Source: JAUJOE01 sp038252945
Lineage (GTDB): Bacteria > Actinomycetota > Actinomycetes > Propionibacteriales > Nocardioidaceae
DNA length: 29,150 bases
Reading direction: 5' to 3'
Assembly: GCA_038252945.1 (NCBI GenBank)
Contig: JBBSHN010000019.1
Span: 1-29,150 of the forward strand
A program made the position numbers and the translations under genes. How positions within the stretch are numbered: the stretch's first letter is position 1; every line of letters starts with the position of its first letter. Below are positions 1 through 7,881 of this stretch, piece after piece. The notes beneath the pieces are model-generated. The model worked only from the letters and a program-made list of their open reading frames with translations. It did no database searches and was not told the origin of the DNA.

Positions 1-543
1 CAGGAGGTCATCGGGAAGCGAGTAGCCCGCGAAGCCCTCGAGGATGCCCAGCATCAGCAGCGTGAGGCCGATCATCCAGTTGACCTCACGCGGCTTGCGG
101 AAGGCGCCGGTGAAGAACACGCGCAACATGTGAATGGTCATCGCCGCCAAGAAGAGATTGGCGGACCAGTGATGTATCTGCCGCATGAGAAGTCCGCCAC
201 GGACGTCGAACGACAAGTCGAGCGTAGAGGCGTAAGCCTCCGACATCCGCATGCCCCGCAGATTGGCGTAGGAGCCGACGTACTGGATTTCTTCCATGCT
301 CGGCTTGAACCACAGCGACAAGAACACGCCGGTGAGCAGCAAGATGACGAAGCTCCACAGCACGATCTCCCCGAGCATGAAAGACCAGTGGTCGGGGAAG
401 ACCTTGCGCAGCTGCTTCTTGGTGAGATTTCCGAGCCCGAGTCGCTCGTCCAGCCAGGAGACGGTTCCGGCGATGCCACCGGAGCCGGTCTTGGCGGTGG
501 CTCCGTTCGGCTTCGACGTAGCTGAGCTCGACGTGGTGGTCAC
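1..543 (-). CDS. qcrB: Cytochrome bc1 complex cytochrome b subunit QcrB (N-terminal part, cut by window edge)
   Basis: This is the first 181 codons of the membrane cytochrome b that oxidises menaquinol and passes electrons to the QcrA Rieske centre and the QcrC haems. I translated it by hand from the minus strand. It starts at GTG (541-543) after a GAAGG ribosome site and 7 bases after the qcrA stop. Residues RQIHHWSANLF carry the first pair of haem-ligand histidines, followed by the typical FFTGAFRKPREVNW segment and a hydrophobic helix ending in GYSLPDDLL. An N-terminal soluble stretch of about 50 residues precedes the first helix (about 53-75), as in actinobacterial QcrB. The rest, including the second histidine pair and quinone-site residues, lies beyond the window. 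It is the last visible gene of the ctaE-qcrCAB operon. Confidence 0.96.
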   Translation of the reverse strand, partial: MTTTSSSATSKPNGATAKTGSGGIAGTVSWLDERLGLGNLTKKQLRKVFPDHWSFMLGEIVLWSFVILLLTGVFLSLWFKPSMEEIQYVGSYANLRGMRMSEAYASTLDLSFDVRGGLLMRQIHHWSANLFLAAMTIHMLRVFFTGAFRKPREVNWMIGLTLLMLGILEGFAGYSLPDDLL

Positions 544-550
544 TGCGCCT

Positions 551-1633
551 TCACCCTTGTTCCCAGTAGCTCGGGCCGACCGGCTCGAGGAAGCCGCTCA
601 TGGCTATAAGGTACCCGCCGCCGTCGACCCCCAGGGGCAACTGCGGCAGGGAGCGGGCAGAGGGGCCGAAGATCACTCGGCCGTTGTCTGCGAGGTCGAA
701 CGTCGACTGATGACACGGGCAGAGCAGATGATGGGTCTGTTGCTCCCAAAGGCTGATGGGGCAGCCGACGTGCGGGCAGATCTTCGAGTAACACAAGATG
801 CCGTCGACGTTCCAGTTCTGGCGCTGCGGGTACGGCGTGATGTCCTCGGGGGGTATGCGCACGAGAATCACCGCTGCCTTGCCCTTTTCGACTTGCAGGC
901 GGGCCCCTTCGTACTGCGCCGGGATGACGGTGCCGTTGGGCTGATGCTGCTCGAAGAACACTGCCGGCTCGGCATTGACCAGTTGGCCGATCTGGACCTG
1001 CGAGGGCTTGATCGGCGTGCCCGCCACGTCGTTGACGACTCGGATTCCCCGCCGCCAGACCGTTCCCGACAGTGAGGCGCCGGGAAGCGGCCCGAGATCG
1101 CGCAGCAAAACGACGGCTGGCAGGCCCAGCATGGCGAGGGCTCCAATGAGGCTGTTGCGGATCAGTTTGCGACGGCCGAACCCGGACTCCTCGGACCCGG
1201 CTTTGAAGGCAGCGATCGCCTCTTGCCGGTCTTCGACCGTCGACGCTGCGCTGTGCCGGTACTCGATGATCTCCTGATCAACCATGAGCTTTTTGGCCCA
1301 ATGAATCGCGCCAAGGCCGATCAACAGCAACGCCAGGCCCAGCGTGATCCCCAGCGCCAGGTTGGAAGCGCCGAAACCGAGGAACTGGCTGTCCTCGCCG
1401 ATCGCGAAGTACGCAACACAGAAGGCGAGCGCCAACACAGCCGCAAGGCCGAACATCGTGGCAACTTGACGCTCGGCTCTGCGCTCGAGTGCCGTATCGA
1501 CATCGGTGGGTCGTGGCTCGTGGTCAGGCAGACCGGGGTTGTCGAGCGGTTCTTGGTCATGCCGAAGGAGCAAGGAGGCGTCACCGGTCCCGGCTGAGCC
1601 GTTGGTGGAGCGTTTGCTGATCTCGTCGCTCAT
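551..1633 (-). CDS. qcrA: Cytochrome bc1 complex Rieske iron-sulfur subunit QcrA
   Basis: This is the 360-residue [2Fe-2S] subunit that carries electrons from menaquinol to the QcrC cytochrome. The C-terminal domain has both cluster-binding loops: CPHVGC at about 286-291 and CPCHQS at about 305-310. Three hydrophobic helices (about 60-80, 92-112 and 160-180) match the actinobacterial form, which has three membrane spans rather than the single anchor of proteobacterial Rieske proteins. A longer in-frame reading exists upstream, but the ATG at 1631-1633 is chosen. It overlaps the qcrC stop as ATGA, indicating translational coupling, and has GGGAAGAAG just before it. Downstream, qcrB begins 7 bases later. 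In mycobacteria and corynebacteria this complex forms a supercomplex with aa3 oxidase. Confidence 0.96.
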   Translation of the reverse strand: MSDEISKRSTNGSAGTGDASLLLRHDQEPLDNPGLPDHEPRPTDVDTALERRAERQVATMFGLAAVLALAFCVAYFAIGEDSQFLGFGASNLALGITLGLALLLIGLGAIHWAKKLMVDQEIIEYRHSAASTVEDRQEAIAAFKAGSEESGFGRRKLIRNSLIGALAMLGLPAVVLLRDLGPLPGASLSGTVWRRGIRVVNDVAGTPIKPSQVQIGQLVNAEPAVFFEQHQPNGTVIPAQYEGARLQVEKGKAAVILVRIPPEDITPYPQRQNWNVDGILCYSKICPHVGCPISLWEQQTHHLLCPCHQSTFDLADNGRVIFGPSARSLPQLPLGVDGGGYLIAMSGFLEPVGPSYWEQG

Positions 1634-2463
1634 GACGACTTCTTCCCTACTCGGACGCCGGTGTTCGCGATCCATATCGCCGCGATGACGAGTGCGCCGA
1701 TGCCGGCCGTCCAACTCCACAGACCCTCACCTACCGGCCCGCGACTGCCCAGCTCAGCTCCGCCGTACGACGTCTGGTTCGTGAGCTTGGTGACGTAGGC
1801 GATGATGTCGCGCTTCTCCGCGGGTTTGAGCACCTGGTCGGAGAACACCGGCATCTGCTGCGGCCCGGTCAGCATGGCCTCGTAGAGGTAGCGGGGAAGT
1901 ACACCCTTCAACGGGGGTGCGTACTTGCCGCCGGGCAGGGCGCCACCGGCTCCGGCGAAGTTGTGGCAGGCCGTGCAGTTCGTGCGGAAGAACTGCCCGC
2001 CCTGCACGATGTCTGCGTTGCTCATGCCCGAGGTGTTGTACTTGCTCGGGTCGGGAATGGGGGGCCCAGGACCGAGCGAGGCCACATAGGCCGCGAGCGC
2101 CCGCACCTCCTGCGGCGAGTACGACGGTGTTTTCTGCGGTATCTGCGCATCTGGCCGTTGCGCCGGCATCCGACCGGTGCCGACCTGAAAGTCGACTGCG
2201 GCTGCACCCACGCCGATCAGCGGCGGGCCGTAGTTGTCGCCGCCCTTGGTCATGATGCCCTCGCCGTTGAGGCCGTGGCACGAGGAGCACCCCACGACGA
2301 AAAGCTTGCGGCCCTGAGCGATCAGCTGCGTGTCGGACGTGGCGGACTCACCGGCGAGCGCAGGCCGGAAAGCGGAGTACAGACTGCCAGCCACCAGCAG
2401 CCCGAATAGCACGACGAGAAAGCCGGCCAGCGGATGCCGGCGGTGCCTCGAGAGAAATCTCAC
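1630..2463 (-). CDS. qcrC: Cytochrome bc1 complex dihaem cytochrome c subunit QcrC
   Basis: This 277-residue membrane-anchored dihaem cytochrome hands electrons from the bc1 complex directly to cytochrome oxidase, replacing a soluble cytochrome c in actinobacteria. Two CxxCH haem sites are visible, CSSCH at 59-63 and CTACH at 163-167, each in a cytochrome c-like domain. A signal-anchor helix lies at about 11-31 (PLAGFLVVLFGLLVAGSLYS) and a second helix near the C-terminus. The in-frame reading extends upstream into ctaE, but the GTG at 2461-2463 is the sensible start: it follows the ctaE stop by 25 bases and has AAAGG upstream. The stop overlaps the qcrA ATG. The order ctaE-qcrC-qcrA-qcrB is that of M. 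tuberculosis Rv2193-Rv2196. Confidence 0.96.
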   Translation of the reverse strand: MRFLSRHRRHPLAGFLVVLFGLLVAGSLYSAFRPALAGESATSDTQLIAQGRKLFVVGCSSCHGLNGEGIMTKGGDNYGPPLIGVGAAAVDFQVGTGRMPAQRPDAQIPQKTPSYSPQEVRALAAYVASLGPGPPIPDPSKYNTSGMSNADIVQGGQFFRTNCTACHNFAGAGGALPGGKYAPPLKGVLPRYLYEAMLTGPQQMPVFSDQVLKPAEKRDIIAYVTKLTNQTSYGGAELGSRGPVGEGLWSWTAGIGALVIAAIWIANTGVRVGKKSS

Positions 2464-2488
2464 CCGTACTGACCTTTCTCGTCCGCGG

Positions 2489-3127
2489 TCACTGGAGGAT
2501 GTAGATGGTGGTGAACAAAGCGATCCACACCACGTCGACGAAGTGCCAGTAGTAAGACACCACGATGGCGGTGACTGCCTGTTCATGCGTGAACCGGCGA
2601 GCCAAGAAGGTGCGGCCCAAAACGAAGAGAAACGCGATCAGACCGCCCGCGACGTGTAGGCCGTGGAAGCCGGTCGTCAGATAGAACATCGTGCCGTACG
2701 ACGACGACGGCAGCGTGACGCCTTCGACCATGAGCGACGCGTACTCGAAGACCTGCCCGCCGATGAAAAACGCTCCCATGGCGTAGGTCAGCACAAACCA
2801 CTCACGCAAGCCCCAGCGCCCGACGTTGAGAATGCCGCCGCTACGGCCGACCTGGCCACGCTCAGCGGCGAACACTCCCAGCTGACATGTGACTGAGCTC
2901 AGCACCAGCACCGTGGTATTGGTGAAGGCGAAAGGCACGTTCAGCTTCGTGGTCTCTTGCGCCCAAAGCTGCGGAGCCACGCTTCGGATTGTGAAGTAGC
3001 AGGCGAACAGCGCCGCGAAGAACATCAGCTCGCTGGCGAGCCAGACGATGGTGCCGACGCTGACCATGCTCGGCCGGTCGTGTTGCCCTTGCAGGCGCGC
3101 AGCCGAGATCGCCGCAGACGTCGCCAC
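2489..3127 (-). CDS. ctaE: Cytochrome c oxidase subunit III
   Basis: This 212-residue protein is subunit III of the aa3 cytochrome c oxidase, an integral membrane subunit that stabilises the catalytic core and is part of the bc1-aa3 supercomplex. It has about five hydrophobic helices and family segments such as WLASELMFFAALFACYF (about 29-45) and the C-terminal YYWHFVDVVWIALF. It is shorter than proteobacterial subunit III (about 260), normal for actinobacteria. The start is GTG 3125-3127, preceded by a CATAAT hexamer six bases upstream that could serve a leaderless transcript. It is the first gene of the qcr operon and diverges from the CtaG-type assembly gene. Confidence 0.95.
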   Translation of the reverse strand: MATSAAISAARLQGQHDRPSMVSVGTIVWLASELMFFAALFACYFTIRSVAPQLWAQETTKLNVPFAFTNTTVLVLSSVTCQLGVFAAERGQVGRSGGILNVGRWGLREWFVLTYAMGAFFIGGQVFEYASLMVEGVTLPSSSYGTMFYLTTGFHGLHVAGGLIAFLFVLGRTFLARRFTHEQAVTAIVVSYYWHFVDVVWIALFTTIYILQ

Positions 3128-3133
3128 GTCCCC

Positions 3134-3139
3134 ATTATG
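3134..3139 (-). promoter_or_regulatory. Candidate -10 box for the ctaE-qcrCAB operon
   Basis: On the minus strand CATAAT (one mismatch to TATAAT) sits exactly six bases before the ctaE GTG, a position that would put the transcription start at the start codon. It is back to back with the TAGGCT box of the divergent assembly gene. No convincing -35 is visible. Confidence 0.4.
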
Positions 3140-3182
3140 GCCGCGGGCGGTGCCGCTTCGAAGGCGACCCCCTAGGGCTGCA

Positions 3183-3188
3183 TAGGCT
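3183..3188 (+). promoter_or_regulatory. Candidate leaderless -10 box of the CtaG-type gene
   Basis: TAGGCT (TANNNT) is followed by exactly seven bases and the GTG start at 3196. No good Shine-Dalgarno sequence is needed if the transcript starts at the GTG. Confidence 0.45.
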
Positions 3189-3195
3189 TGCAGGT

Positions 3196-4095
3196 GTGAC
3201 GTGGGGCACGGTGTCGACCGGAGTGTTGGATGTCCTTCCGCTCACGTCCGACCGGTTCTGGACGGCATGGACGTTCGCTCCGGTTCCTATCGCCGTGCTC
3301 ACCGCACTTGCAGCGGCGTACTGCTGGGCTTACCGGGCGTTGCGACGACGTGGGGACCGATGGCCGGTTTGGCGGGTGGTGAGCTTCGTCGGTCTAGGCC
3401 TCGGCAGCATCCTTGTCGCGACCTGCTCGTCGTTGGCGACGTACGACGACATGCTCCTCAGCATGCACATGGCGCAGCACGTGATCTTGTCGATGGTGGC
3501 GCCGGTGTTCCTGGCGCTTGGTGCACCGGTCACTCTGGCGTTAAGGGTGCTGCCGCAACGCCCGCGCCAGGGTCTGCTGCGGGTGCTGCACAGCCGGGTG
3601 GTGGCGTTCGTCACGTTGCCTCCGGTGACGCTTGTGCTCTTAATTGCCAGTCCGTGGGTGCTTTATTTCTCCGGCTGGTACGCAGCGACTTTGCGCTCGC
3701 CACTCCTGCATGAGCTGTTGCACGCCCACTTCCTTCTCATCGGCTGCTTGTTCTTCTGGCCGTTGCTCGGTATGGATCCCGTGCCCGGGCGGGTCGCCTA
3801 CCCGTTCCGCCTGCTCATGGTGTTCCTCACCCTGCCGTTTCACGCCTTCTTGGGCGTGACCATCATGGGGACGAAGAGACTGATCGCCGCGGACTGGTAC
3901 CAGTCCCTCCACCGCACCTGGCCGCCGTCGCCGATGGTGGACCAGCACCTCGCGGGCGCAGTGCTGTGGGCCTCCGGTGACGCCGTGGGTTCGTTGATCC
4001 TGGCGGTGTTGTTCGTGCAATGGGTGCGTTCCAGCCACCAGGAGGCTGCTCGTGAGGACCGCAGGCTGGACCGGCAGGAAGCGGTCGCCCGGTAG
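3196..4095 (+). CDS. Cytochrome c oxidase assembly protein, CtaG (Caa3) type
   Basis: This 299-residue integral membrane protein has about seven hydrophobic helices. The segment MAQHVILSMVAPVFLALGAPVTLALRVLP (about 91-119, with histidine H94) is characteristic of the Caa3_CtaG family (PF09678), which supports maturation of caa3 or aa3 oxidase, probably in copper delivery. Further histidines lie in LLHELLHAHFLLIG (about 173-186). The gene diverges from ctaE across only 68 bases, which fits a shared role in oxidase biogenesis. The GTG start at 3196 is preceded by a leaderless-type -10 box. The C-terminus is a short charged cytoplasmic tail. This family is distinct from the copper chaperone Cox11, which is also called CtaG. 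Confidence 0.88.
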   Translation: MTWGTVSTGVLDVLPLTSDRFWTAWTFAPVPIAVLTALAAAYCWAYRALRRRGDRWPVWRVVSFVGLGLGSILVATCSSLATYDDMLLSMHMAQHVILSMVAPVFLALGAPVTLALRVLPQRPRQGLLRVLHSRVVAFVTLPPVTLVLLIASPWVLYFSGWYAATLRSPLLHELLHAHFLLIGCLFFWPLLGMDPVPGRVAYPFRLLMVFLTLPFHAFLGVTIMGTKRLIAADWYQSLHRTWPPSPMVDQHLAGAVLWASGDAVGSLILAVLFVQWVRSSHQEAAREDRRLDRQEAVAR

Positions 4096-4130
4096 CATCA
4101 CCTCACCCCGGCGAAAGCGAATTCCGAGAC

Positions 4131-4565
4131 GTGACCGAACCGACAAGCGAGGCGCAGGAGCAGACTCGTCCCGTGCGCATCCTCGTCTACAGCGACGATG
4201 CGAACACGCGCGCCGAGGTCACCCTCGCGCTCGGCAAGCGCCTCCATCCGGACCTGCCTCCACTGGAGTACGTCGAGTGCGCCACCTCGCCGGTCGTTGT
4301 GGCCACCATGGACGCCGGTGAGATCGATCTGGCGATTCTCGACGGCGAGGCGGTGCCGGTGGGAGGCATGGGTATCTGTCGACAGCTCAAGGACGAGGTC
4401 TATAACTGCCCTCAGGTGCTCGTGCTCATCGGGCGGCGAGACGACGCCTGGCTGGCGACGTGGTCGCGCGCCGATGCGGTGGCCGTGCATCCTCTCGACC
4501 CACTGATCCTGGCCGACACGGTGACGCGCCTGCTGCGACGACGCGCCGACGTCGTACCGTCCTAG
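4131..4565 (+). CDS. Degenerate response-regulator receiver domain protein
   Basis: This 144-residue stand-alone receiver-like protein has no output domain. The beta1 acidic pair is present in VYSDDANTR (D22, D23), and an aspartate at D71 (LAILDGEA) lies where the phosphoacceptor is expected. The conserved lysine before the beta5 proline is replaced by histidine (VAVHPLDP, H120-P121), so canonical phosphorylation signalling is doubtful. Stand-alone receivers near trpD and oxidase genes occur in other actinobacteria, as far as I recall, but I know of no defined role. The GTG start at 4131 has no strong ribosome site. The gap before it (4096-4130) follows a possible TAGCAT -10 box at 4093-4098. 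trpD follows after 17 bases, probably co-transcribed. Confidence 0.8.
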   Translation: MTEPTSEAQEQTRPVRILVYSDDANTRAEVTLALGKRLHPDLPPLEYVECATSPVVVATMDAGEIDLAILDGEAVPVGGMGICRQLKDEVYNCPQVLVLIGRRDDAWLATWSRADAVAVHPLDPLILADTVTRLLRRRADVVPS

Positions 4566-4582
4566 CGACGGCATTCCTTATC

Positions 4583-5626
4583 GTGTCCGAGTCCCTCAGC
4601 TGGGCCAGCGTTTTGTCCACCCTGATCGCCGGTCGAGATCTGTCAGCCCAGGAGAGCGGCTGGGCCATGCGGCAAGTACTCGCCGGCGACGCGACCTCCG
4701 CCCAGATCGCTGGTTTCTCCGTGGCGCTTCGCACCAAAGGTGAGACAGCCGAGGAGATCGAGGGTCTCGTCGACACGATGTACGAATTCGCGACGCCGCT
4801 GCGGGTCGTTGGGCGGGCCATCGACATCGTCGGCACCGGGGGGGACCGCTCACGCAGCGTCAATCTGTCGACGATGGCGGCCATGGTTGCTGCAGGGGCC
4901 GGTGTGCAGGTCGTCAAGCACGGAAATCGTGCCGCGTCGTCGTCTTGCGGATCAGCGGACGTTCTGGAGGCGCTCGGCATCCGGCTAGACCTCCCCGTGG
5001 AGGCAGTCGAACGCATTGCCTCGGAGGTCGGCATCACATTCTGCTTCGCTCCGGTCTTTCACGCCGCGCTGCGCCACTCCGCCGTGCCGCGGCGCGAGCT
5101 CGGCGTCGCTACCACGTTCAACTTCCTCGGACCGCTGGCCAACCCGGCTCGCCCGGCGGGTCAGGCGGTCGGCGTCGCGGACGCACGGATGGCGCCGCTG
5201 CTGGCGGAGGTGCTTCGACGTCGAGGCGTGACAGGCTTCGTGTTCCGCGGCGACGACGGCCTCGACGAGCTCACCACGACGACCACGTCGACAGTGTGGG
5301 CCGTCGACGCGGATGAGGTAGTCGAACATCGGTTGGACCCAGCCGACATGAACATACCTCGCGCGGCACCGTCCGACCTGGTCGGAGGCGACGTCAATAC
5401 CAATGCCGACGTGGCGCGCCGGGTGCTGCGTGGTGAGCCCGGGCCTGTACGCGACGCCGTCCTGTTGAACGCCGCGGCAGGTATCGCTGCGGCGGACACG
5501 CCAGGTGAGGCATTTCTCGATCGCATCACCAACGGCTTGCGACGAGCGAGGGAGTCGATCGACAGTGGCGCTGCCGACGCCACATTGAAGGCGTGGGTGG
5601 GCGCAGTCGAAAGGGAATACGGCTAG
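4583..5626 (+). CDS. trpD: Anthranilate phosphoribosyltransferase TrpD
   Basis: This 347-residue enzyme transfers the phosphoribosyl group of PRPP to anthranilate, the second step of tryptophan synthesis from chorismate. Diagnostic motifs are GTGGD at the PRPP loop (about 87-91), KHGNRAASSSCGSADVLEALG (about 112-132), FAPVFHAALRH and NFLGPLANPA. An in-frame reading extends upstream into the receiver gene, but the GTG at 4583 gives the normal family length and N-terminus. No strong ribosome site precedes it. As in mycobacteria (Rv2192c) it stands alone next to oxidase genes rather than in a trp operon. Its TAG stop shares the CTAG tetranucleotide (5623-5626) with the stop of the convergent AsnC-type gene. 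Confidence 0.95.
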   Translation: MSESLSWASVLSTLIAGRDLSAQESGWAMRQVLAGDATSAQIAGFSVALRTKGETAEEIEGLVDTMYEFATPLRVVGRAIDIVGTGGDRSRSVNLSTMAAMVAAGAGVQVVKHGNRAASSSCGSADVLEALGIRLDLPVEAVERIASEVGITFCFAPVFHAALRHSAVPRRELGVATTFNFLGPLANPARPAGQAVGVADARMAPLLAEVLRRRGVTGFVFRGDDGLDELTTTTTSTVWAVDADEVVEHRLDPADMNIPRAAPSDLVGGDVNTNADVARRVLRGEPGPVRDAVLLNAAAGIAAADTPGEAFLDRITNGLRRARESIDSGAADATLKAWVGAVEREYG

Positions 5627-5904
5627 TCGTCGGCGCCGAGGGAGAAGGCCGCCTCGAGGTCGTGGGTGGAGTAGGTGCGAAACGCAATATGAGTCTCCGT
5701 CGAGAGCACCCCTGGGACCTTGTTGATGCGGTCAGGGACGAGGTCAGCGACATCGTCTGATTGCCGCACCCGAAGCAGCGCGATGAGATCGATCTCGCCG
5801 GTCACGGAGTAGACCTCGCTCACCCCGTCGATCTCGGCGATCTGCTGGGCCACTTCAGGAATCTGCGCCACATCGGCGGCTATGAAGACGATCGCGGTGA
5901 TCAC
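5623..5904 (-). CDS. Lrp/AsnC-type ligand-binding domain protein (no HTH)
   Basis: This 93-residue protein corresponds to the C-terminal RAM/AsnC ligand-binding domain alone (TAIVFIAADVAQIPEVAQQI, then EVYSVTGEIDLIALLRV and INKVPGVLSTETHIAF). The helix-turn-helix half of Lrp regulators is absent. Stand-alone domains of this kind form multimers and can bind amino acids or modify full-length Lrp proteins, but the ligand here is unknown. A longer in-frame reading runs upstream, but the GTG at 5902-5904 is chosen because AGGGAGGAG lies directly before it. A possible TACGTT -10 box is on the minus strand at 5937-5932. It ends tail to tail with trpD, so a link to tryptophan supply is possible but unproven. 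Confidence 0.88.
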   Translation of the reverse strand: MITAIVFIAADVAQIPEVAQQIAEIDGVSEVYSVTGEIDLIALLRVRQSDDVADLVPDRINKVPGVLSTETHIAFRTYSTHDLEAAFSLGADD

Positions 5905-5966
5905 AGAAGCTCCTCCCTGACGAAGAGTGCCAACGTAGGCCACAGACGCACCCGGCGGTGCAGCGG

Positions 5967-7763
5967 TCACCGGACCGGTTGAGAGACGGTCCGTGGCAGA
6001 CGAGGCGCGTCGAACGGGACCAGGGAGTCTTGAGACGCTGCGATGCCGTCGATCAGGTCCCGATTGGCTTCGGCTCCGTCGATCGGGCAGGCCCAGATGC
6101 CATCCAGGTGCACCAGACGAACGCCGGGTCGTTCCAGCCACCGGAGAATTCTCTCGGTCTCCTCCGCGGTGGCTGCGGGTGCTGGTCCTGGTCGGGGCTC
6201 GACCGTCTCCGCGCTGGCTTGCAACTGCTCGGTCCATTGGCGCGGATTGCTTGCAGCCGGGATTACTCCAGCGGCCACGAGTCGACCGAACCGGACCACG
6301 TGGACTTCCCACAAACCCTCGCTGCTACGGAGAGCGGCCACGATCTCCGCGCATGACGTCAGCGCCCGTAGCCGCTGGCTGCGCACTGCAGCGGTGAGGA
6401 AGCTGGTCAAGCGGTTGCGATGACTGACCGCCTCCTCGAACCGCTCGTCCGTTGCGAGCACCTGCATGCGAGCACGCAAGGCATCGGCCACGGTCGCCGG
6501 GCTCGCGTGTAGCGAGGAGCGCATCGCGCTGACCGCTTCGTCGTACACCTCAGCAGAGACCGAACCGTCACAGGGGGACAGGCACCGGCCGATTTCAGCG
6601 AGCACACAAGCGCTCTTTCGCGGATGCCGAGGCAACCGGTCGGAACACTGGCGGATGGGAAAAGACTCGTACAGCGCCGCCATCGCTGCTTCGGCCGATC
6701 GCCGCGAGCGGAAGGGCCCGAGGTAGTCGGCACCGTCGTCGAGCACCCGCTTGACCAACGAGAGCCGTGGCCACGTCTCGACGGTGAGCTTCACCCAGCT
6801 GACCCGCTCAGGGAACTTCGACCGTCGGTTGTAACGAGGCTTGTGCTCGGCGATGAGCCGAAGCTCCCGAATCTCCGCTTCGAGTGGTGTGCTGCAGACG
6901 ACGCCGTCCACCCGGGCAGCCAGCCCCACCATCTCGCCGATGCGAGAACGGGTTTCGCTGGCAGTGAAGTACGTCCGTACGCGGGCACGCAGATTCTTCG
7001 AGGTGCCCACATACAGCACGGCACCGCGGCTATCCCGGAACAGGTAGACGCCGGGCAGTTGCGGAAGCTGCTCGGCGAGGTGCCGCCTCTTGCGCTGGGC
7101 CGCCGACACCCTCGAGGAGAACGTCTGCAGCTCCTCGAGGGTGTGGACGCCGAGATTGCCCAGCCGCTCGATCAGACCATGCAGCACGTCAACGGTCGCG
7201 CGCGCGTCGGCCAAGGCACGGTGATTGGGAGTCGTGCTCGACCGGAAGAGCCGTGCCAGGGTCGCCAGCTTGCAGTCGGCTGCGTCGTCGCGCGTGAGGA
7301 CCCGACGGGCGAGTTTTGCGGTGTCCAGCACGTCGAAACCGGGCCACGGCAGTCCCAATTGCTCGGCGTAATGGCGGAGAAACCCGACATCGAACGGCGC
7401 GTTGTGGGCCACCAGCACACACCCAGCGGCGAACTCCAGAAAAGCCGGCAGTGCCGCCTCGATCCGGGGCGCGGTCGCAACCATCGCGTCGGTGATGCCG
7501 GTCAGCACGCTGATGAAGGCAGGTATCGGCTCGCTGGGCCGGACCAAGGTCTGAAACTCGCCGAGCCATTCACCGCCGCGGACCTTGACGGCGCCGACCT
7601 CGGTGATCGACGAGCCGCCCGCCGCTGATCCGCCCGTGGTCTCCAGATCCACCACGACGAACGTCACGTCGCGCAGCGCAGTGCCCAACTCGTCGAAGGT
7701 CGCCTGGATCGCCAGCTGAGCTACAGGTGCTGCGTCAGCCGAAATCGTCGCAGTCGTCGACAT
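5967..7763 (-). CDS. DEDDh 3'-5' exonuclease fused to GIY-YIG (UvrC-like) nuclease
   Basis: This 598-residue two-nuclease protein is probably involved in DNA repair. The N-terminal DEDDh exonuclease, similar to DNA polymerase III epsilon, shows DLE (D39, E41), HNAPFD (D125) and HRALAD (H181, D186). A GIY-YIG domain begins at about 233 with LPGVYLF and LYVGTSKNLRARV, and catalytic-type residues continue to LEAEIRELRLI. A cysteine-containing UvrC-like segment (CVLAEIGRCLSPCDG) and a UVR-like helical region (RFEEAVSHRNRL) follow, then a C-terminal tail. The same fusion exists in mycobacteria (Rv2191). The protein lacks the UvrC RNase H and HhH modules, so it resembles Cho-type single-incision nucleases. 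The ATG start has a TAGCGT box six bases upstream, part of a damage-type promoter. Confidence 0.9.
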   Translation of the reverse strand: MSTTATISADAAPVAQLAIQATFDELGTALRDVTFVVVDLETTGGSAAGGSSITEVGAVKVRGGEWLGEFQTLVRPSEPIPAFISVLTGITDAMVATAPRIEAALPAFLEFAAGCVLVAHNAPFDVGFLRHYAEQLGLPWPGFDVLDTAKLARRVLTRDDAADCKLATLARLFRSSTTPNHRALADARATVDVLHGLIERLGNLGVHTLEELQTFSSRVSAAQRKRRHLAEQLPQLPGVYLFRDSRGAVLYVGTSKNLRARVRTYFTASETRSRIGEMVGLAARVDGVVCSTPLEAEIRELRLIAEHKPRYNRRSKFPERVSWVKLTVETWPRLSLVKRVLDDGADYLGPFRSRRSAEAAMAALYESFPIRQCSDRLPRHPRKSACVLAEIGRCLSPCDGSVSAEVYDEAVSAMRSSLHASPATVADALRARMQVLATDERFEEAVSHRNRLTSFLTAAVRSQRLRALTSCAEIVAALRSSEGLWEVHVVRFGRLVAAGVIPAASNPRQWTEQLQASAETVEPRPGPAPAATAEETERILRWLERPGVRLVHLDGIWACPIDGAEANRDLIDGIAASQDSLVPFDAPRLPRTVSQPVR

Positions 7764-7769
7764 GACGGC

Positions 7770-7792
7770 ACGCTAAGTGGCACTGCCGACAA
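7770..7792 (-). promoter_or_regulatory. RecA-independent DNA-damage-type (PafBC-like) promoter of the nuclease gene
   Basis: On the minus strand TTGTCGGCA (7792-7784) is followed by exactly eight bases and TAGCGT (7775-7770), then six bases and the ATG. The published mycobacterial RecA-NDp/PafBC promoter is TTGTCRGTG-N8-TANNNT. Here seven of the nine upstream positions match and the spacing is exact. Confidence 0.6.
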
Positions 7793-7858
7793 AACATGTT
7801 CTCGGCGCGCCGATGAGGGATCTCCGTGCTGAACGGCTCAACAGGCGGTCGGCGCGAA

Positions 7859-7881
7859 GTGTCGGCGGCCGGTCATAGCGT
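7859..7881 (+). promoter_or_regulatory. RecA-independent DNA-damage-type (PafBC-like) promoter of the cysteine protein gene
   Basis: GTGTCGGCG (7859-7867), eight bases and TAGCGT (7876-7881) repeat the architecture of the divergent nuclease promoter, again with seven of nine upstream matches. The predicted transcript start near 7888 leaves a leader of about 30 bases containing the TGAGGAG ribosome site. Confidence 0.55.

Noticed and set aside
296..1075. Plus-strand 259-codon reading across qcrB and qcrA
   Set aside because: It is a shadow of two certain minus-strand genes, with no recognisable domain.
4096..4130. Terminator or leader peptide before the receiver gene and trpD
   Set aside because: The 35-base gap has no stable stem and no Trp-rich short frame, so attenuation control of trpD is not supported.
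7793..7800. AACATGTT palindrome as a LexA SOS box
   Set aside because: The actinobacterial LexA box needs GAAC-N4-GTTC. The flanking bases here (AAAACATGTTCT) do not fit, while the RecA-independent motif beside it does.
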